DNA of 64,000 nucleotides from Trochalopteron elliotii (lineage: Eukaryota > Chordata > Aves > Passeriformes > Leiothrichidae): the NCBI GenBank assembly GCA_024734555.1, contig JANPWX010000443.1:2074292-2138291 (forward strand), given 5' to 3'. The position numbers and the translations under genes were made by a program. The notes under the pieces were generated by a model that saw only the letters and a list, made by a program, of their open reading frames with translations, searched no databases and was not told the DNA's origin. How positions within the stretch are numbered: position 1 is the first letter of the stretch; each line of letters starts with the position of its first letter. Positions 1 to 11,700 of this stretch are shown here, piece after piece.

Positions 1-3000
1 TCACTCAGGCCTGGAGGCACGTTTGGTGCCAGGGGAGGCCATCAGGGACCTGGTACCTGACACTGATTGCTGAGGACACCTGGCTGCCCAGCAAAGGCTC
101 TGCACGGTAAAAATAATTAAATCAGGCCAGGTCAACTAAGCTGAAGTGTCTGTTCCTATAATCACAGCACTGTCAAATGTATTCCTCAAGTAAACACAGC
201 AACCAGCCCCCATTAAGGCTCCTTTAATCTGCAATAAGTCAGACAAGGCTGTTTTGGACAAAACCCTAACAAGCTGTCTCTGAGCTGTGCCAGATTTGTG
301 TCTTGGGGCTGTGCACTTCCCATCAGTGCTGTGAGGGGCTGCTTTCTGAGCTGGGGACAGTAAAAGACTTCATGCAGCATCATCACAGGGAAACCAAGTG
401 TGCTGGCACTGCAGTGTACTCAGAGACTGGCAGTGATCACAAGCAAACATCTGTAATAAAACATCACAGTCAAAATGCACTTGGAGTGATGTGTGTGTGG
501 AGAACAACATGGCTAATCCTGAATGATGTTTATCACATTGGACATCTTCATTTTTCTGGTATTTCTCCCTTCCTTCAGGTATCTCCATGGATCCAGCTGT
601 AAATGTCTATTTTTTTTTCCAGGCTTTTTTTTTTTTCAGCAGCAAATAATTTACTCCTTCTTTTAAGAATTTTAATACATGAAAAATCTCTATAAAAATC
701 ATATTCCTGAAAGTCTGGCAGAGTAAATAACCCAAGCATCATGTAAACAGGAGTGACTTAAAAATATCCTGAGTCCAGAAAGTCTTTCTGAAGCCACTCA
801 AGCTGTTTAAAAATTATAGAAATTGTAACACTGCATGGAGATACACACATATAAGTTGAAAGCCTCTCTTTAAGTTGTTTGTTTCAATCTGTTTATTTGA
901 GTTTATAAATTAGTGGTCATGAGGATTTTGGTTTTGGAGCTCAGGGTGATATTCAAGGAGGGTTTTCCTACCTAAAGGCATTGCAAAAAAAAAAAAGCTT
1001 TCCCCAGACTCCCATGAAACTGAGACCAGTCCCTATCACCTCTGAAAAGTGGGAGAAGAAACCCTGCTAAATTCAGGGTAAGTCCTCTCAAAACAAAAGG
1101 GTGGTTTGCCATCAACTCCTTCTTTTTGTCTCCTGGGGGTTTGATTCAATGCAGGGTTCCCTACACAAACTGAACGCCAAGATTTTCCAAAAGAAAAAGA
1201 AAGCATTAAAAAATCATGCCCAAAACAGGCTTTGGGCAAGAATTTTAAGAGGGAAGTGCTTAAAGCCAGCAGAAACTAATGGAGCTGTAGAGGGCAATTA
1301 ATTACCCTGGACTGTGTCTGGATCCCAGTTTATTCAGGACCTGGACAGAGTCAGATCCTGATTTCCCTCCTTTTGTTCCTCCTCTCACCTCTGTGTGCCT
1401 GCTGCAGGCTTAGAGAGTCTGGCTCCAGTCTTCCTCTGTTTTTGGGATTGGATTTGGAACATTGAGATACATTTAATCATAATCTCCTTTGCAGCAAGAG
1501 GATTAAGGAATATACAGAGATACCAGCTTTAAAATTCTGCAAATTATTGCTTTGTAGTGTGTCTGTTGGTGTGGAGAGATCCCAGTGTGGACTTACAACT
1601 TGTTCTCTCTGACAGTATTCCTGGCCTGGATGTTGATAATTGGCCCTTACCACACAGCTTTTCTTGGTTTTCCCTTTGGAGTCTCCATCTCTTCTTCTAT
1701 ACTTCCAATCTGGATCCCTGCATAAACAAAATAAAATTAATTTAATGAACTGCAGGCTCTTCGCCTGAGAGAGAGACCACCCCAGCCACACAAGAGGAGC
1801 CTTTCCTCAGGTCAAATCCTTCCTGAGGAGAAAAATCCAACAAGTGCTCCTAGAACTCTCCCTAGTGTGATAAAATGATCCTGTCTCAGACTGGAGTTTG
1901 CATTTTAGCCAGGAAAGAGACTCCAGATGGGAAAGCCTCGCCAAATTGCCTTTCTTAGATTAATGAGAGGGATAATGAGGCCTGGCCTCACCTGGAGGAG
2001 AATGCCCCACTGCAGAGATGTCAGACAAGCAGCAGGGAGATCTTGGAGCAATTTTAGGTTATCTACACACAGACAGTGACCTTTGAAGGCTTTGCCCACC
2101 GGGGAGAAGTTATGGAGCTAAGCAAGCAGGGAGAACACATGAACCTGGAGAATTATTTCCTCTGGAAACAGCTCATCCATTACTGGCAAAATAGACTCAC
2201 CACACTCCAGAACAGAATTCTGAGCGTGTTCACAGTTGCTGAGGAAGTTGAAAGTCAGCCTGCCACACGTTAAAACAAAGTGTGGCATAGCTCTCCACCA
2301 GGGAAAGGATGTGATTGTGCAGGCAGAACTGAACCTGCTTTGAAGATGAAGCACAGGGTGGTTGGACAAGGTTTTACATAACCTTCTGTCCAGGTGTGAG
2401 ACCTGGGATAAACCCTGGAAGATCAGAAAGGGGTTGTTCACTGAGGGTTTTCCTGCAGTTTCTATGAGGGTTCCATCTCTCATCTGATTTGGTGCAGAAA
2501 TAGCAATTTTTGCATGTCTTGGTAAGGGTTTCTACCATAAAGCCAAGGACAAATGTTTATTAGTGGATGAAAAGAGGGAAAAGCTCCGAGGAGGGAAATC
2601 CCTCTAAGGCTCTGTCTCACCAAACTTCCCCCAGTGACAGTGCAGACACCTGCATTTGAGCTGATCACTGAAATTAATGACTGCTAAGTGCTGCAACTTA
2701 ACAATTCCTCGACCTATTTTAAGCCTCTGGTTTAGGCTGACTGAACTGATCCTGCAAAAATATGATTTTTCCTGTCATCTCCAAAGGTGCTGATAACAGA
2801 ACATGCTGTGATACAGCACATGCTGGAGCTTTACAGCCTTGTTACAACACTCACCAGCCACAGACAGTTCAAGGTCAGGATTTTCCCAGAATATCTGTAA
2901 ATTTCTGTAATTAGCTTGGTTTTAACTTAAGTGTTCCTTGCTGATGTGCATTTACAGCCTGCATCTGGGTGCTGCAGATCATTTTGCTCCCATAAAAGTC

Positions 3001-3650
3001 TAACCTGCCCAAATATCGTTGTCTATGTTAAATGCAAAAAAAAAAAAAAGGTTTTGAGGAAGATGTGCAAAATATTTCTGCAGTTAAAAAATAATTAGAC
3101 CTACAAAAGGATGTAAGGGGTGTAAGAACTGGAATTATTTGTGTAAAAGAAGGTATTTGGATGTTCTAGAGAGGATGAGGGAAGACTAGGTTCTTGCATT
3201 ATGAGGAAACAGAATAATTCCAAGAATGAAATAGCAGAGAGACACGTGGAGTTGTCACAAATATCTCCACAGATATACAGACTGTGGAGATGTGAAAAGC
3301 TGAGGTAGAGGGAGACCTGAGAGTGATCAGAAGTAGAAATGTTAAGTGGGATCTCTGCTCTTAGCTGTGATCAAACCTGGGCAAGGTGTCGGGGCAAAAG
3401 AGCAGAAGGCAAAGAGCTGAGGCTGCAGGAGCCAGCTCAGCCTAACCAGGAGGAAGGATAAACACAAAAAATAACCAGAGATGGAAGAAATCAGACTAAA
3501 GGAGAATTTCTAAGACAAAAAAAAAAATAGAAAATTGTGGATATCTGTAATTTTTTCTTTATTTTTTAACGTGCAGGTTGAATTTGAGGGTGTAATTTCT
3601 GGATGAGTTCAGATATCTGAGGAGCTGGTGGCAGACATGATCCCAGCACG

Positions 3651-3692
3651 GAGAACTTCTTCCTTTCTCAGAGAGAACTTCTTCCTTTCTCT
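3651..3692. repeat. Small tandem duplication, 22-bp period
   Basis: The 20-base string GAGAACTTCTTCCTTTCTCA at 3651-3670 recurs at 3673-3692 with one change at the last base, giving a head-to-tail pair with a 22-bp period. This is typical of replication slippage or templated repair. No function is inferred. Confidence 0.85.
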
Positions 3693-4138
3693 CATGAAAC
3701 AGCATTTCATGGTTTCCCCTCCCTGCTCACAGAGGACTCAGATGAGTCACGATTATGCAAAGATACAGCACTTGCTGCTTGCAACTTTTATTTGTACACC
3801 AGGCATCGTTTGAACTTTATTGCTGCCATTTCCTCTCTATCTCTAATACCAGGCCTGCCCTCAAAACCCCCCAGAATCCTTTAAAACACACAGTTCATTA
3901 GTTCTGTTTTGAAAAGCATTGTAAACACCGAAAATACATCTCAGACGGGGATGTCTGGAATTGATAATGAAATTATGGCTCGTTCTGGGGCGGAGGGAGC
4001 CATAAAACAGATATTAATGTGGAACTCGAGCCCTTGGATCCTGCAAGATGAAGAAAGCTCTGGGATAAAGTGCCATTAACGGCATTAATGTGTGGTTTCC
4101 ATTTTAATTTCTCTGCAGAAGATCCTCAGAGCCGTTCT

Positions 4139-4194
4139 GTTTATCCCACATCAGGATGTTTTGTGATATTGTTTATCCCACATCAGGATGTTTT
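4139..4194. repeat. Small tandem duplication, 32-bp period
   Basis: A 24-base string beginning GTTTATCCCACATCAGGATG occurs at 4139-4162 and again, identical, at 4171-4194. The perfect match suggests a recent duplication in this lineage. No coding role is seen. Confidence 0.9.
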
Positions 4195-4644
4195 TTTCCC
4201 CTCCCTTTTCAGCTTTGGAAGCCCTGCAGTTTGGGTTGGGTTACAACCCCTGAAGAATGGTACCACTCTGGTGGAGCATCAGGAATTAATTTCATAATTT
4301 TCTGAGGGTTTCTACACACTGCTGTGTGTTTGGTGCATACGCTCCTGGCTTGGGGTACAAGGGAGGTACAGAATTAATTTAGGCTGTGCTGGGCGAACAA
4401 ACCAGGAGGGAATTCACTCGTTACCTGCACACGTCATTCCCAAACTGCTGGTGCTTCCCCTGTGCAAAATGCACAAAAAGCTTTGTGCTTTGTCATTTGG
4501 AGAATGAGTCTGAGACAAAATTAGCTTTAATTGCACTTGCTGCTAGTGAGGATTTTGCTTTCTAATGTTCCTGGAGAAGTAGGAAAAGATTGGCAATGTG
4601 GCCAAGGTGAAATTTATTTTTAGGGATGTATGAGCTACAGATGC

Positions 4645-4648
<4 letters not shown>

Positions 4649-4684
<36 letters not shown>
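4649..4684. repeat. (TA)18 microsatellite
   Basis: Eighteen uninterrupted TA dinucleotides, directly after an octamer ATGCAAAT at 4641-4648. The tract is perfectly self-complementary, so it can form a hairpin and is likely to vary in length between individuals. Confidence 0.97.
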
Positions 4685-4686
<2 letters not shown>

Positions 4687-5479
4687 ATTGCACATTTGCA
4701 TGTACCTCCCCAAGTATCTGTACTAATGGGTTTTTAGGCCATGAAGTATTTATAACAAAATTCAACAAAGAAATGGAGATCATGGAGAGATGAAATTCCT
4801 GCCATTTTTGTGAAAGCCAGAAGCTGGAGAAGAGGGAGGATTTTAGTGCTGGCACTGAAAATAAATAAAAAATCCACCCTTTATTGGACATCTGTGAATT
4901 CAGGTGAGTACCCCTGGGGTGCTGCTGCAGGCCTTGGGCTGTGCTCCAGGAGAATTCCCACTCAGGAATGGCGGGATGGAGAATGTGTGACCTTGCTTTA
5001 CTGAGGAATTTCTTTAAATTCAAGTATTAAAACAACTTTAAAATTCTACACACTTTATTGTGTTTGGCTGTTTTCTGCCTTGAAAAGCCCCAAGTTAAGT
5101 GGTTAAATGAATATAATTTCAGTACTAAGATGGTGTCAAAAATCTGGCTGGAGCACTTTGGAGGCTGCTGGTTGCTTTCCCATGCACAGTGGAGTGTGTC
5201 TGTATTTCAGTGAGAAGTGTTTCATGCCCCTTTTCACATCAGCACATTCACATCTACTCACCACAGAGCTGCCACAGAAAGAAGTGGCTGGTCTCTATCC
5301 ATGTTATTTAGTGTTATATTCCCTAATATTTTTTCCTCAGTTGATCAGTGTGTCTCAGGACAGTGTCAGACCAGCCCAACTGGACATGTCTGGCCTTGTG
5401 TGATGAGCAGTCCATGAGCCTGGACTCCCATTAACCTCTCAGGAGCACCCAAATTTCCCTGCAGAGTCTTGCCAAATGG

Positions 5480-5960
5480 GAGAAACAATTACCCTTGCTT
5501 GATCCTTTGGTTATCACCTCGCTCTCTGCACGGAGTAATTAACTCTAAGGTGCCATCCAAATGAATAAATTTCACGAGGCTTTCTGGAAAATCTCTCATT
5601 AGAAAAATGAGTTTGGTTGTCTCAGCTCATCTGGCATCGATCAATGCTCTGCTTAGCAAAATAAATACAACTTGGGGAAAGTTGGGATCAATCTCTGCCC
5701 AGAGAAGATAAATGAGGCAGCAGCAGGGAGAGCCACTGCGAGCACATTTAAGTAATAAGACCCAGCAGGACCTGCCATTGTTAGGGCAGACGCCCTGAAG
5801 TGTCTTAATGTGATTATAATGTGGCTTCCTGAAAGAAACCAATTATAACTATCTTAGATAAAACATTATTATCAATATTCTGTGGGGCGAACCGCGAGAC
5901 AAACAATTAAAATTTTATTTTTCAACTTCCACGCGCAGTTTGGAAAAGCGTTTCCAAAGA
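5480..5960. other. Motif-rich unique block, candidate regulatory element
   Basis: This repeat-free block combines AT-rich homeodomain-type cores (GTAATTAACT near 5534), GATA-like AGATAA words (near 5706 and 5856), a SOX-like AACAAT near 5904, and an unusual CpG-containing stretch GGGGCGAACCGCGAGAC near 5884 followed by CCACGCGCAG near 5930. CpGs kept inside otherwise CpG-poor DNA, with dense developmental transcription-factor words, are typical of conserved avian non-coding elements. Conservation itself cannot be seen here, so this is inference. Confidence 0.3.
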
Positions 5961-6387
5961 CACTTTGCCAAAAGCACCTTTTTTCTGGGTGGTACCAATG
6001 AAAAGTGGAGCTGGTCCCTGGGCTGAGCACAGCCACAGAGGTCAACCCAGCCCAGATTTAATTTCCAAAAGCATTGTTAAAAATTTCTGTGTAAATTCTT
6101 TTTTTGCTTGGTTAGTTGGCCAGCAAATTGAATGTTCTTTCCTGATAGCTTAAAAAGAGATTGAATGTATTTTAAAAGGTATTTTGAGCTTGTTTTCAAG
6201 ATGCAAAACCCTTATTTGAATATATTAATTTTGTTTCTGAAGGTGCACTTGTGTCCCATTCTGTAGTGCCAGTGAGGGGGGAAATGGAGAAAGGTTGTGC
6301 ATCACTTTCGTTTAATGAACACTTATCTCATGTAGAAATCTAATTTATTATATCTGAGGGTACAGCAGGTCCTTCCCTTGGTACAGG

Positions 6388-6660
6388 CATTGTTTAACCT
6401 CCTCGTTAGTGACTTTGAGGGGGGCAAAATGCAACCTCAGCAGGTCTGTAGGTGACACAGGGCTGGGAGGAGTGGCTGCCATCCAGCAGGGCCTGGAAAT
6501 GCTGGAGAAACCAACTGGAACATCACAAAATCCATCAAAGGCCCAGTGCTGGTCTGTCCAGTATGAGAAAGGCAAGGACACACTGGGGCAATTCCAGCCA
6601 AGGGCCATGAAGGTGATTTAGGGATTGGAGCAAGAGGCTGAGTGAGCTGGGATGGTCCAA
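6388..6660 (+). mobile_element. CR1 LINE fragment, reverse transcriptase region of ORF2 (decayed)
   Basis: CR1 is the dominant avian non-LTR retrotransposon. This piece is in sense orientation and resembles the CR1 ORF2 stretch around the catalytic FADD-type box. The translation near 6409-6600 keeps a pattern like CNLSR..GDT followed by EML..., but the double aspartate has decayed to GD and the frame is broken, so it is dead. The 3' portion (GGGCCATGAAGGTGATTTAG near 6602) matches the region just upstream of the CR1 3' UTR, with an internal deletion. The copy resumes after the LTR insertion at 6695-6991 and ends with its 3' tail near 7190. Confidence 0.8.
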
Positions 6661-6688
6661 AGGTTCTTCTCAAGGATGGCCAAGAGCC

Positions 6689-6694
6689 CCCAAG
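6689..6694. repeat. Target site duplication, left copy (CCCAAG)
   Basis: The six bases CCCAAG directly before the LTR at 6695 are repeated exactly at 6992-6997 directly after it. A 6-bp duplication is the size usually left by ERVK/ERV2-class integrases. Confidence 0.8.
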
Positions 6695-6991
6695 TGTTGG
6701 AACAGGACACAAAATAAAGATGCTTGACTCCAGTCAGAAAGCAGTAGAAATCAGAAGGTTTTATTTACAATTTATTCAGCTTTTTTATAACATGCTGTGC
6801 TAAGAAGGCACGCTGTTGGTCCCTAGGACTGACGCCTCTCCCATTGAGTGAGTAACAGAAACAGCAAACAACACCTGTGGTTATGGGAAAGGAATGTTGT
6901 TTACACAAGGCTGTTTTGGGAAAAAACTGTTGAAAAGTTTCCCTTGGGAAGAGCTCAGCGATTCTCAGGCTCAGAAAACATCGGGTCCACA
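6695..6991 (-). mobile_element. Solo LTR of an endogenous retrovirus, 297 bp, inserted into CR1
   Basis: The element starts TGTTGGA and ends GTCCACA on the plus strand, so it has TG...CA ends with short imperfect inverted termini (TGTTGGA and TGTGGAC). It is flanked by a perfect CCCAAG duplication. Orientation is minus: a polyadenylation signal AATAAA reads on the minus strand at 6760-6765, and a TATA-like TATAAAAAA on the minus strand lies upstream of it at 6781-6789. With no second LTR and no internal region, it is a solo LTR left by LTR-LTR recombination. Its U5-side end resembles those at 28055 and 28923, notably in the shared CAGAAGG word before the polyadenylation signal. It has no coding capacity. 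Confidence 0.82.
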
Positions 6992-6997
6992 CCCAAG
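6992..6997. repeat. Target site duplication, right copy (CCCAAG)
   Basis: Exact repeat of the six bases at 6689-6694, on the other side of the solo LTR. It fixes the right boundary of the insertion at 6991/6992. Confidence 0.8.
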
Positions 6998-7190
6998 CAC
7001 AAGGTGAAACATGAAGCTGTGTCTCAGCCCAAAGAGAAGGGGATCAAGGCCAGGATCAGCTCACCCAGCAAGGTGGTGGAGTTTCCATCCTGGGAGACTT
7101 TCCCAGCCCAGCCCTCGCTCCAGCAGGGAACGGGCTGGACGATCTCGAGAGGTGCCTCCAACCTCAGCCCCTCTGGGACTCTGATGCATC
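6998..7190 (+). mobile_element. CR1 LINE 3' end, continuation of the interrupted copy
   Basis: From about 7070 the sequence follows a CR1 3' UTR: GGTGGTGGAGTTTCCATCCT near 7071, then GGGCTGGACGATCTCGAGAG near 7132, then a decayed tail TGGGACTCTGATG near 7178. It has the same orientation as the fragment at 6388-6660, with only the LTR between, so I read both as one CR1 copy split by a later insertion. The part between 6998 and 7069 matches less clearly. Confidence 0.75.
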
Positions 7191-8657
7191 CAAGAGAATG
7201 AACCCCCAGAGTGACCTCATTTCCTAAGCAGTGACTGGAAAAATATTTTGTGTGAAATGTTCCCCCTTTGTTTCCCCTCATGTCTGATGGCTTTGCACTT
7301 GGTATTTGCAATGAAACAACAGCCTGTGACTTATTGAGTCTTGTGTTTCCCCTTGTAGTTTGAGTAGCTTTGCCTTTTTCTCCCTTCAAGGTTAATTTGG
7401 CCTATTTAAGATCTTGTCTATTTTGCAATACTTTTTTTATCTCTGTAGCTGAACAGATCATATATTCTTAAAAGAACGGCAAAGTCAGGAATTCAATATC
7501 CACAAGCTTGTTTCTGGTAATTTGGTTTAAACTTTATATTAAAACCTGTCACGAAAGCTTTAAAAATGCATCTGTGAATCATTTTTAGCTGAATATTTAC
7601 TCTATGTGTTTATATATTTAAAGATCTTTTCATTAAAGAAACCCAGGATGACTGAACTTGCCGGATTATTTTTTATTAATACATTTTTAGAGCTTACACT
7701 CCACAAGATTACTGGAAGCCTTAACTCCTCCATCACCATCAACAGGGACCAGGTGAGCATTCATTTCCCCAGCCTGTGCAGATAAATTCAATCCACACCC
7801 GGTATTTCAGGTATAAATATCTGCCCAAGGATGTTCTTGAAGTTGGCAGGCTCACAGCAGCAAAAATGAAGCTGACACGAGTTCCAAATGACCAATGATT
7901 TAAAATTTGGAGGAAAATAATAAGACAACTTATTTGCAGAGGCCATGCAGGCTGCCGGTGAGGTTTTTCACAGCAGGTTACTTATCAGCCTAATAGAAAT
8001 GCTGACATGCACAACCTTAACTCCTGGATCGCCCAGGCACGGCTCTAATCCAATTGATTTGTGGTTGTTTCCTTGGATGAAGACATAAAGTGGATGTGTT
8101 TTCCAAAATATCCTCACTTTTTCTTTAGGACAAAGAGGCTGTCCCAGAGGTACCCGTGATTACATGATTCAGAGGGATTTTTATGATTTTTTTTTTTTGG
8201 TGCCTGGTAAATGACAGTGTGTCGTATTTTACCCCGGCTGAACTGCAGCCCTGGGAATAATGACACGATTTTCAGCTGGTAATACCCTGCCCTGACCTCT
8301 CAGCAAAAGAGGAATTCCCAAATGCAAGCACTTTTTAAGTTTACACCGCAATAGCAGTGTTTTTGTTTTTTTTCTTTAATGAACTATGTCAGATAATTAT
8401 GTTGTCCTGCAATTTTCAGTTATCAAAATTAACACACAGCCTTTGCAGCAATGGCTATGTCACACTGCATTTTCTCCTTAAGTTCTTGTTTTCCAAACCG
8501 TAAAAAATATCGAGAGATGTTAAATTTCTTCCTTTTTATTCGACTTCATTATGCTGAGAAAAACAATCTGTTATATTGCAAAAACAGAAGAGAAGAGTAA
8601 ACCTAACAATAACTTTATTTAAATACACAGGGGTTTTGCTGTTAGTAAGATTTGTTC
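7191..8657. other. Unique AT-rich non-coding sequence
   Basis: No gene, exon or repeat copy is recognised. The stretch is rich in TA-containing words (for example near 7610-7680 and 8380-8430) and short T runs (8186-8196, 8367-8373). Unique, CpG-poor and open in no long frame. Confidence 0.6.
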
Positions 8658-8786
8658 ATCAGTGCCTGGCTGGATGGGGCTTGGAGCATCCTGGGATAGA
8701 GGAAGATTCCCTGCCCATGGAGAGGGGTTGGAACAAGGTGATCCTTGAGATTCCTTTCCAATCCAAACCATTCCATGATTCCAAAG
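8658..8786 (+). mobile_element. CR1 LINE 3' end, 5'-truncated
   Basis: The sequence follows the CR1 3' UTR: GGCTGGATGGGGCTTGGAGC near 8668, then a CCCATGG...GGGGTTGGAAC stretch near 8714, then TCCAATCCAAACCATTCCAT near 8757 with the remains of the octamer tail (ATTCCATG, ATTCCAAA). About 130 bp long, so severely 5'-truncated, as most CR1 copies are. The 207-codon frame at 8576-9199 runs through this copy and is not a gene. Confidence 0.9.
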
Positions 8787-11700
8787 ATATAAGTACAATT
8801 TTGGGGATGCTCTGTCAGTCTTGGCTTCATTCAAGCTCTGTTTCACCTGGGCTCTGGGCAGGCAGCTTTTTGTTTTTCCTGGGGGAGAAGAATGGTAGCT
8901 GTACATTATTCCTATTATCCAGAGAGATTTTGGCTGCAGACAGACACTTCTTAGTAGATATTGTTCAAATAAAAGGTTTTTTAAAAATCTATCTTTTAAT
9001 TAGGAGCTCCTTCACCTTTCCTAACCTGAGCTGTACTAACCAGCAACTGATCCTGCACCACAACCATGACAGGATTCCTCTTCCCTGCCCAGGAAGGCTG
9101 GGATGGGGAATTTTCATCAAGACCATGAGGATTTCTTGTGGCAAACTCAGCCCCTCACAAGCTGCTGCTGTAGGTGCTGACTTTTGGGCCAAATCCTGAC
9201 AGGATCTATAACTCCAACATCTGAAAAACACTGGATGCAGGAATTGGTATGGAAACGTGAGCCTGGCAGGAATTCAGACTCATGATGGGTATTTACAACC
9301 CAGATAGCAAAAAAAAAAAAAAAAATTCTTCTGTATTGGGTTCCTGCTGTCATTTTGAGTTTCCTGAATTGAATGTATGATTTGAAGCAGGGACATATTT
9401 TATAGGCAGCATTGCTTTCTACAGCAAAGAGAGATTTTATAGTCAGTGTTACTTTCTGCAGCAAACATTTATGGGAGTCTGAAACTCGATACACAAATAT
9501 TTGAACATTTTCCCACATCCGTATGGTGAGTCGCTTTATATAAATACATTCTGCAGCCTTAGCAAAGTAAGGATCCGTTTCAGTGAATCTCCCTTTTAGA
9601 AAAAATCTCTGTCATTCTCTAATCAGCTTTCTCTTCTTAGTTTTCATCCATATGTACATTGGGAAGTTCAGTCAATAACGAGTTCAGGGATGTAACTCGA
9701 AAATTGGTTTCCAAAATAATTTTAAAAATATTCCTCATCAAAACCGTACCAGAATCATAATCAATTTGTCTTATGGACTTTTTTTCATTAAACTGATTTT
9801 TATTTGTAAATTACATTCTTGTTTGCTTCCCCTTTGAAAAGGCTTGAAATGAGATGCTTAAGGGCAATCAATAATTTAAAGCTGCAAAAAAATTGTTCCA
9901 CTCATCATTTTTCTAGGAATAAGGTTATTAATTTCTTTTTTATTTGATTTGATTTGATTTTTGTGAGTGAAGGTTGTTAAAACTGATGGGTCTGGACTGA
10001 CTGCAGCTCAGAGATGTTTCTGTTTGACGAGATCCGTGCTGAGGAGAGGAATCACATTTCGAGTGTTTGGGGATCAAAGGGAGGCAAGGCAATCACGTAA
10101 GCCCCAAATTGGATTGCTCTGGCATATTTTATTTATGTAAACATTGCTCAAGGAATGGAATCACTGGCGGTGAAATACCTGACTCCAAGGGCTACCTTGC
10201 GGAAATAACAGCAGATTACAGGCTTGGCAAAGGATGAAACTCCACACCTGCTCATTTGGTGTCGGTGAGGGGAGGAAAAGAGTAATATTCCAGGCTGAAA
10301 AGCAGTTCTCCAACGATAGGAGTCATCAGCAGAAAGAAATGCACCTCTCAATTACCACCATCAAGGGTGATTTGCTCTGGGAGAGCACGGAGGTTTGCTG
10401 TGATCCCCTTGTCAAAATAATCACAATTTCCCGCGGCCTCTGCGCTTCCAGAGCTCCTTTTGGTGACGAGGTGAGGGGATCCAGGCTCTGATTTAGAGCT
10501 GGTGGAGAAGGCAGCAAAACGAGAGTGGATCTGACTAAACAGCCTGGCAGCTGCAGCTGGGGGAGGCTGCAGCAGCCTGGAACAACTTCACAGCCACGGG
10601 ATGTCTGGTGGTGCCAACTCCCTCCGCAACCAGAGGGGAACTTCTGCCACATGCCCACAGCAGTCCCACCCCAAAAGGACGGGAATCGGCACAAACAGCT
10701 GGAAAATTACAAACTGGGGTGGTGTCCTTTAATGATGAACTCAAAAAACCTGCAAGAAATGATGCGTTTTCCTGCCCTTGAGAGCAATTTTCCCCGACAA
10801 CACTGGTTTTTTTTAGAGACCCTGGGAGGACAGGTTACCCCAAAGCAGAAGTTCTCTGTGTTGGGTGATGGGATAGCAGAGAAGCCCTGATCTCACAATC
10901 AACTCAGTTCCTACAGCACTCAGATTTAGGGCTTTCTGTTTCTGTTTGCTGCAGTGATGCTGAATTTCATGGATAGCAACACCTGAGTATAGCCAGCATC
11001 AGTGCCCTGCTCCAGAGGAGCACAAGGAAATACAGCCTCATTCTGCTGGTGGAACTTGGCAATAGCACATTTGGTGCTTTCATTGATGGCAGATTTATCT
11101 TTTCAGCAGAGACAAAATATCTCTGTCCTAGGTACAGCCAACACCTTCAATTAGTCCATGAATTTCCCTCTTGGATCTCTGATGCTGTTTGGATTAAAGA
11201 CGGGGAGATTTTTGGTGGTGGCCAAGTCATTGCTCACATTGTTATCAGAAAGTTGTGTGCAGCCTGGAACTATTAAAAAAAAAACACTTGGGGCAGGAGG
11301 GGAGGCAGATCTCAGTGCCCCAGATGTGTGTGCCCCAAAATCAGGCTTCCCAATAATTCCCTGTACCCCTCAGGATGTCAAAAATTACCTGTTGGTGCCT
11401 GTAGGAGCCCTTGGCCAGTTGAAGATTTTCTGATCTGTTGCAAGACTGGATGTCCTCATCTTGTTTTCCTTCAGGATGGTCTCTCTGAAAATGTGGATCT
11501 TTCTTAAATAAGATAATTTAATTTATCTCTTTCCCTTTTTGTTGGTCTTGGCCCGTGGCACAACAAAGGGCTGGTGAGGACAGGACAAACAGGTTCCCTG
11601 TATGATGGGATTCCTTTTTTTTCCCCTTTTTCTGTCTCCCACACGAACAGGAAAAGCACTAAATATGTGCTAAAATGTTTCTAAGGGGCGACATTTCAGC

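Larger units (their letters stand above)
1..6387. other. Unique non-coding sequence, no gene seen
   Basis: No frame in this stretch shows a recognisable protein, and there is no plausible exon with flanking splice sites and coding character. It contains short A or T homopolymers (for example near 620-640, 986-998 and 3037-3049), a (TA)18 microsatellite at 4649-4684, two small tandem duplications (3651-3692 and 4139-4194) and a motif-rich AT-rich block at 5480-5960. The overlapping frames at 4562-5023 and 4810-5004 are chance frames; the minus-strand one reads through the TA repeat as an Ile-Tyr run. It is most simply intergenic or intronic DNA. Confidence 0.7.

Noticed and set aside
8576..9199. 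207-codon open frame, the longest plus-strand frame without Ns
   Set aside because: It runs through the CR1 3' end at 8658-8786 and has no domain or coding bias.
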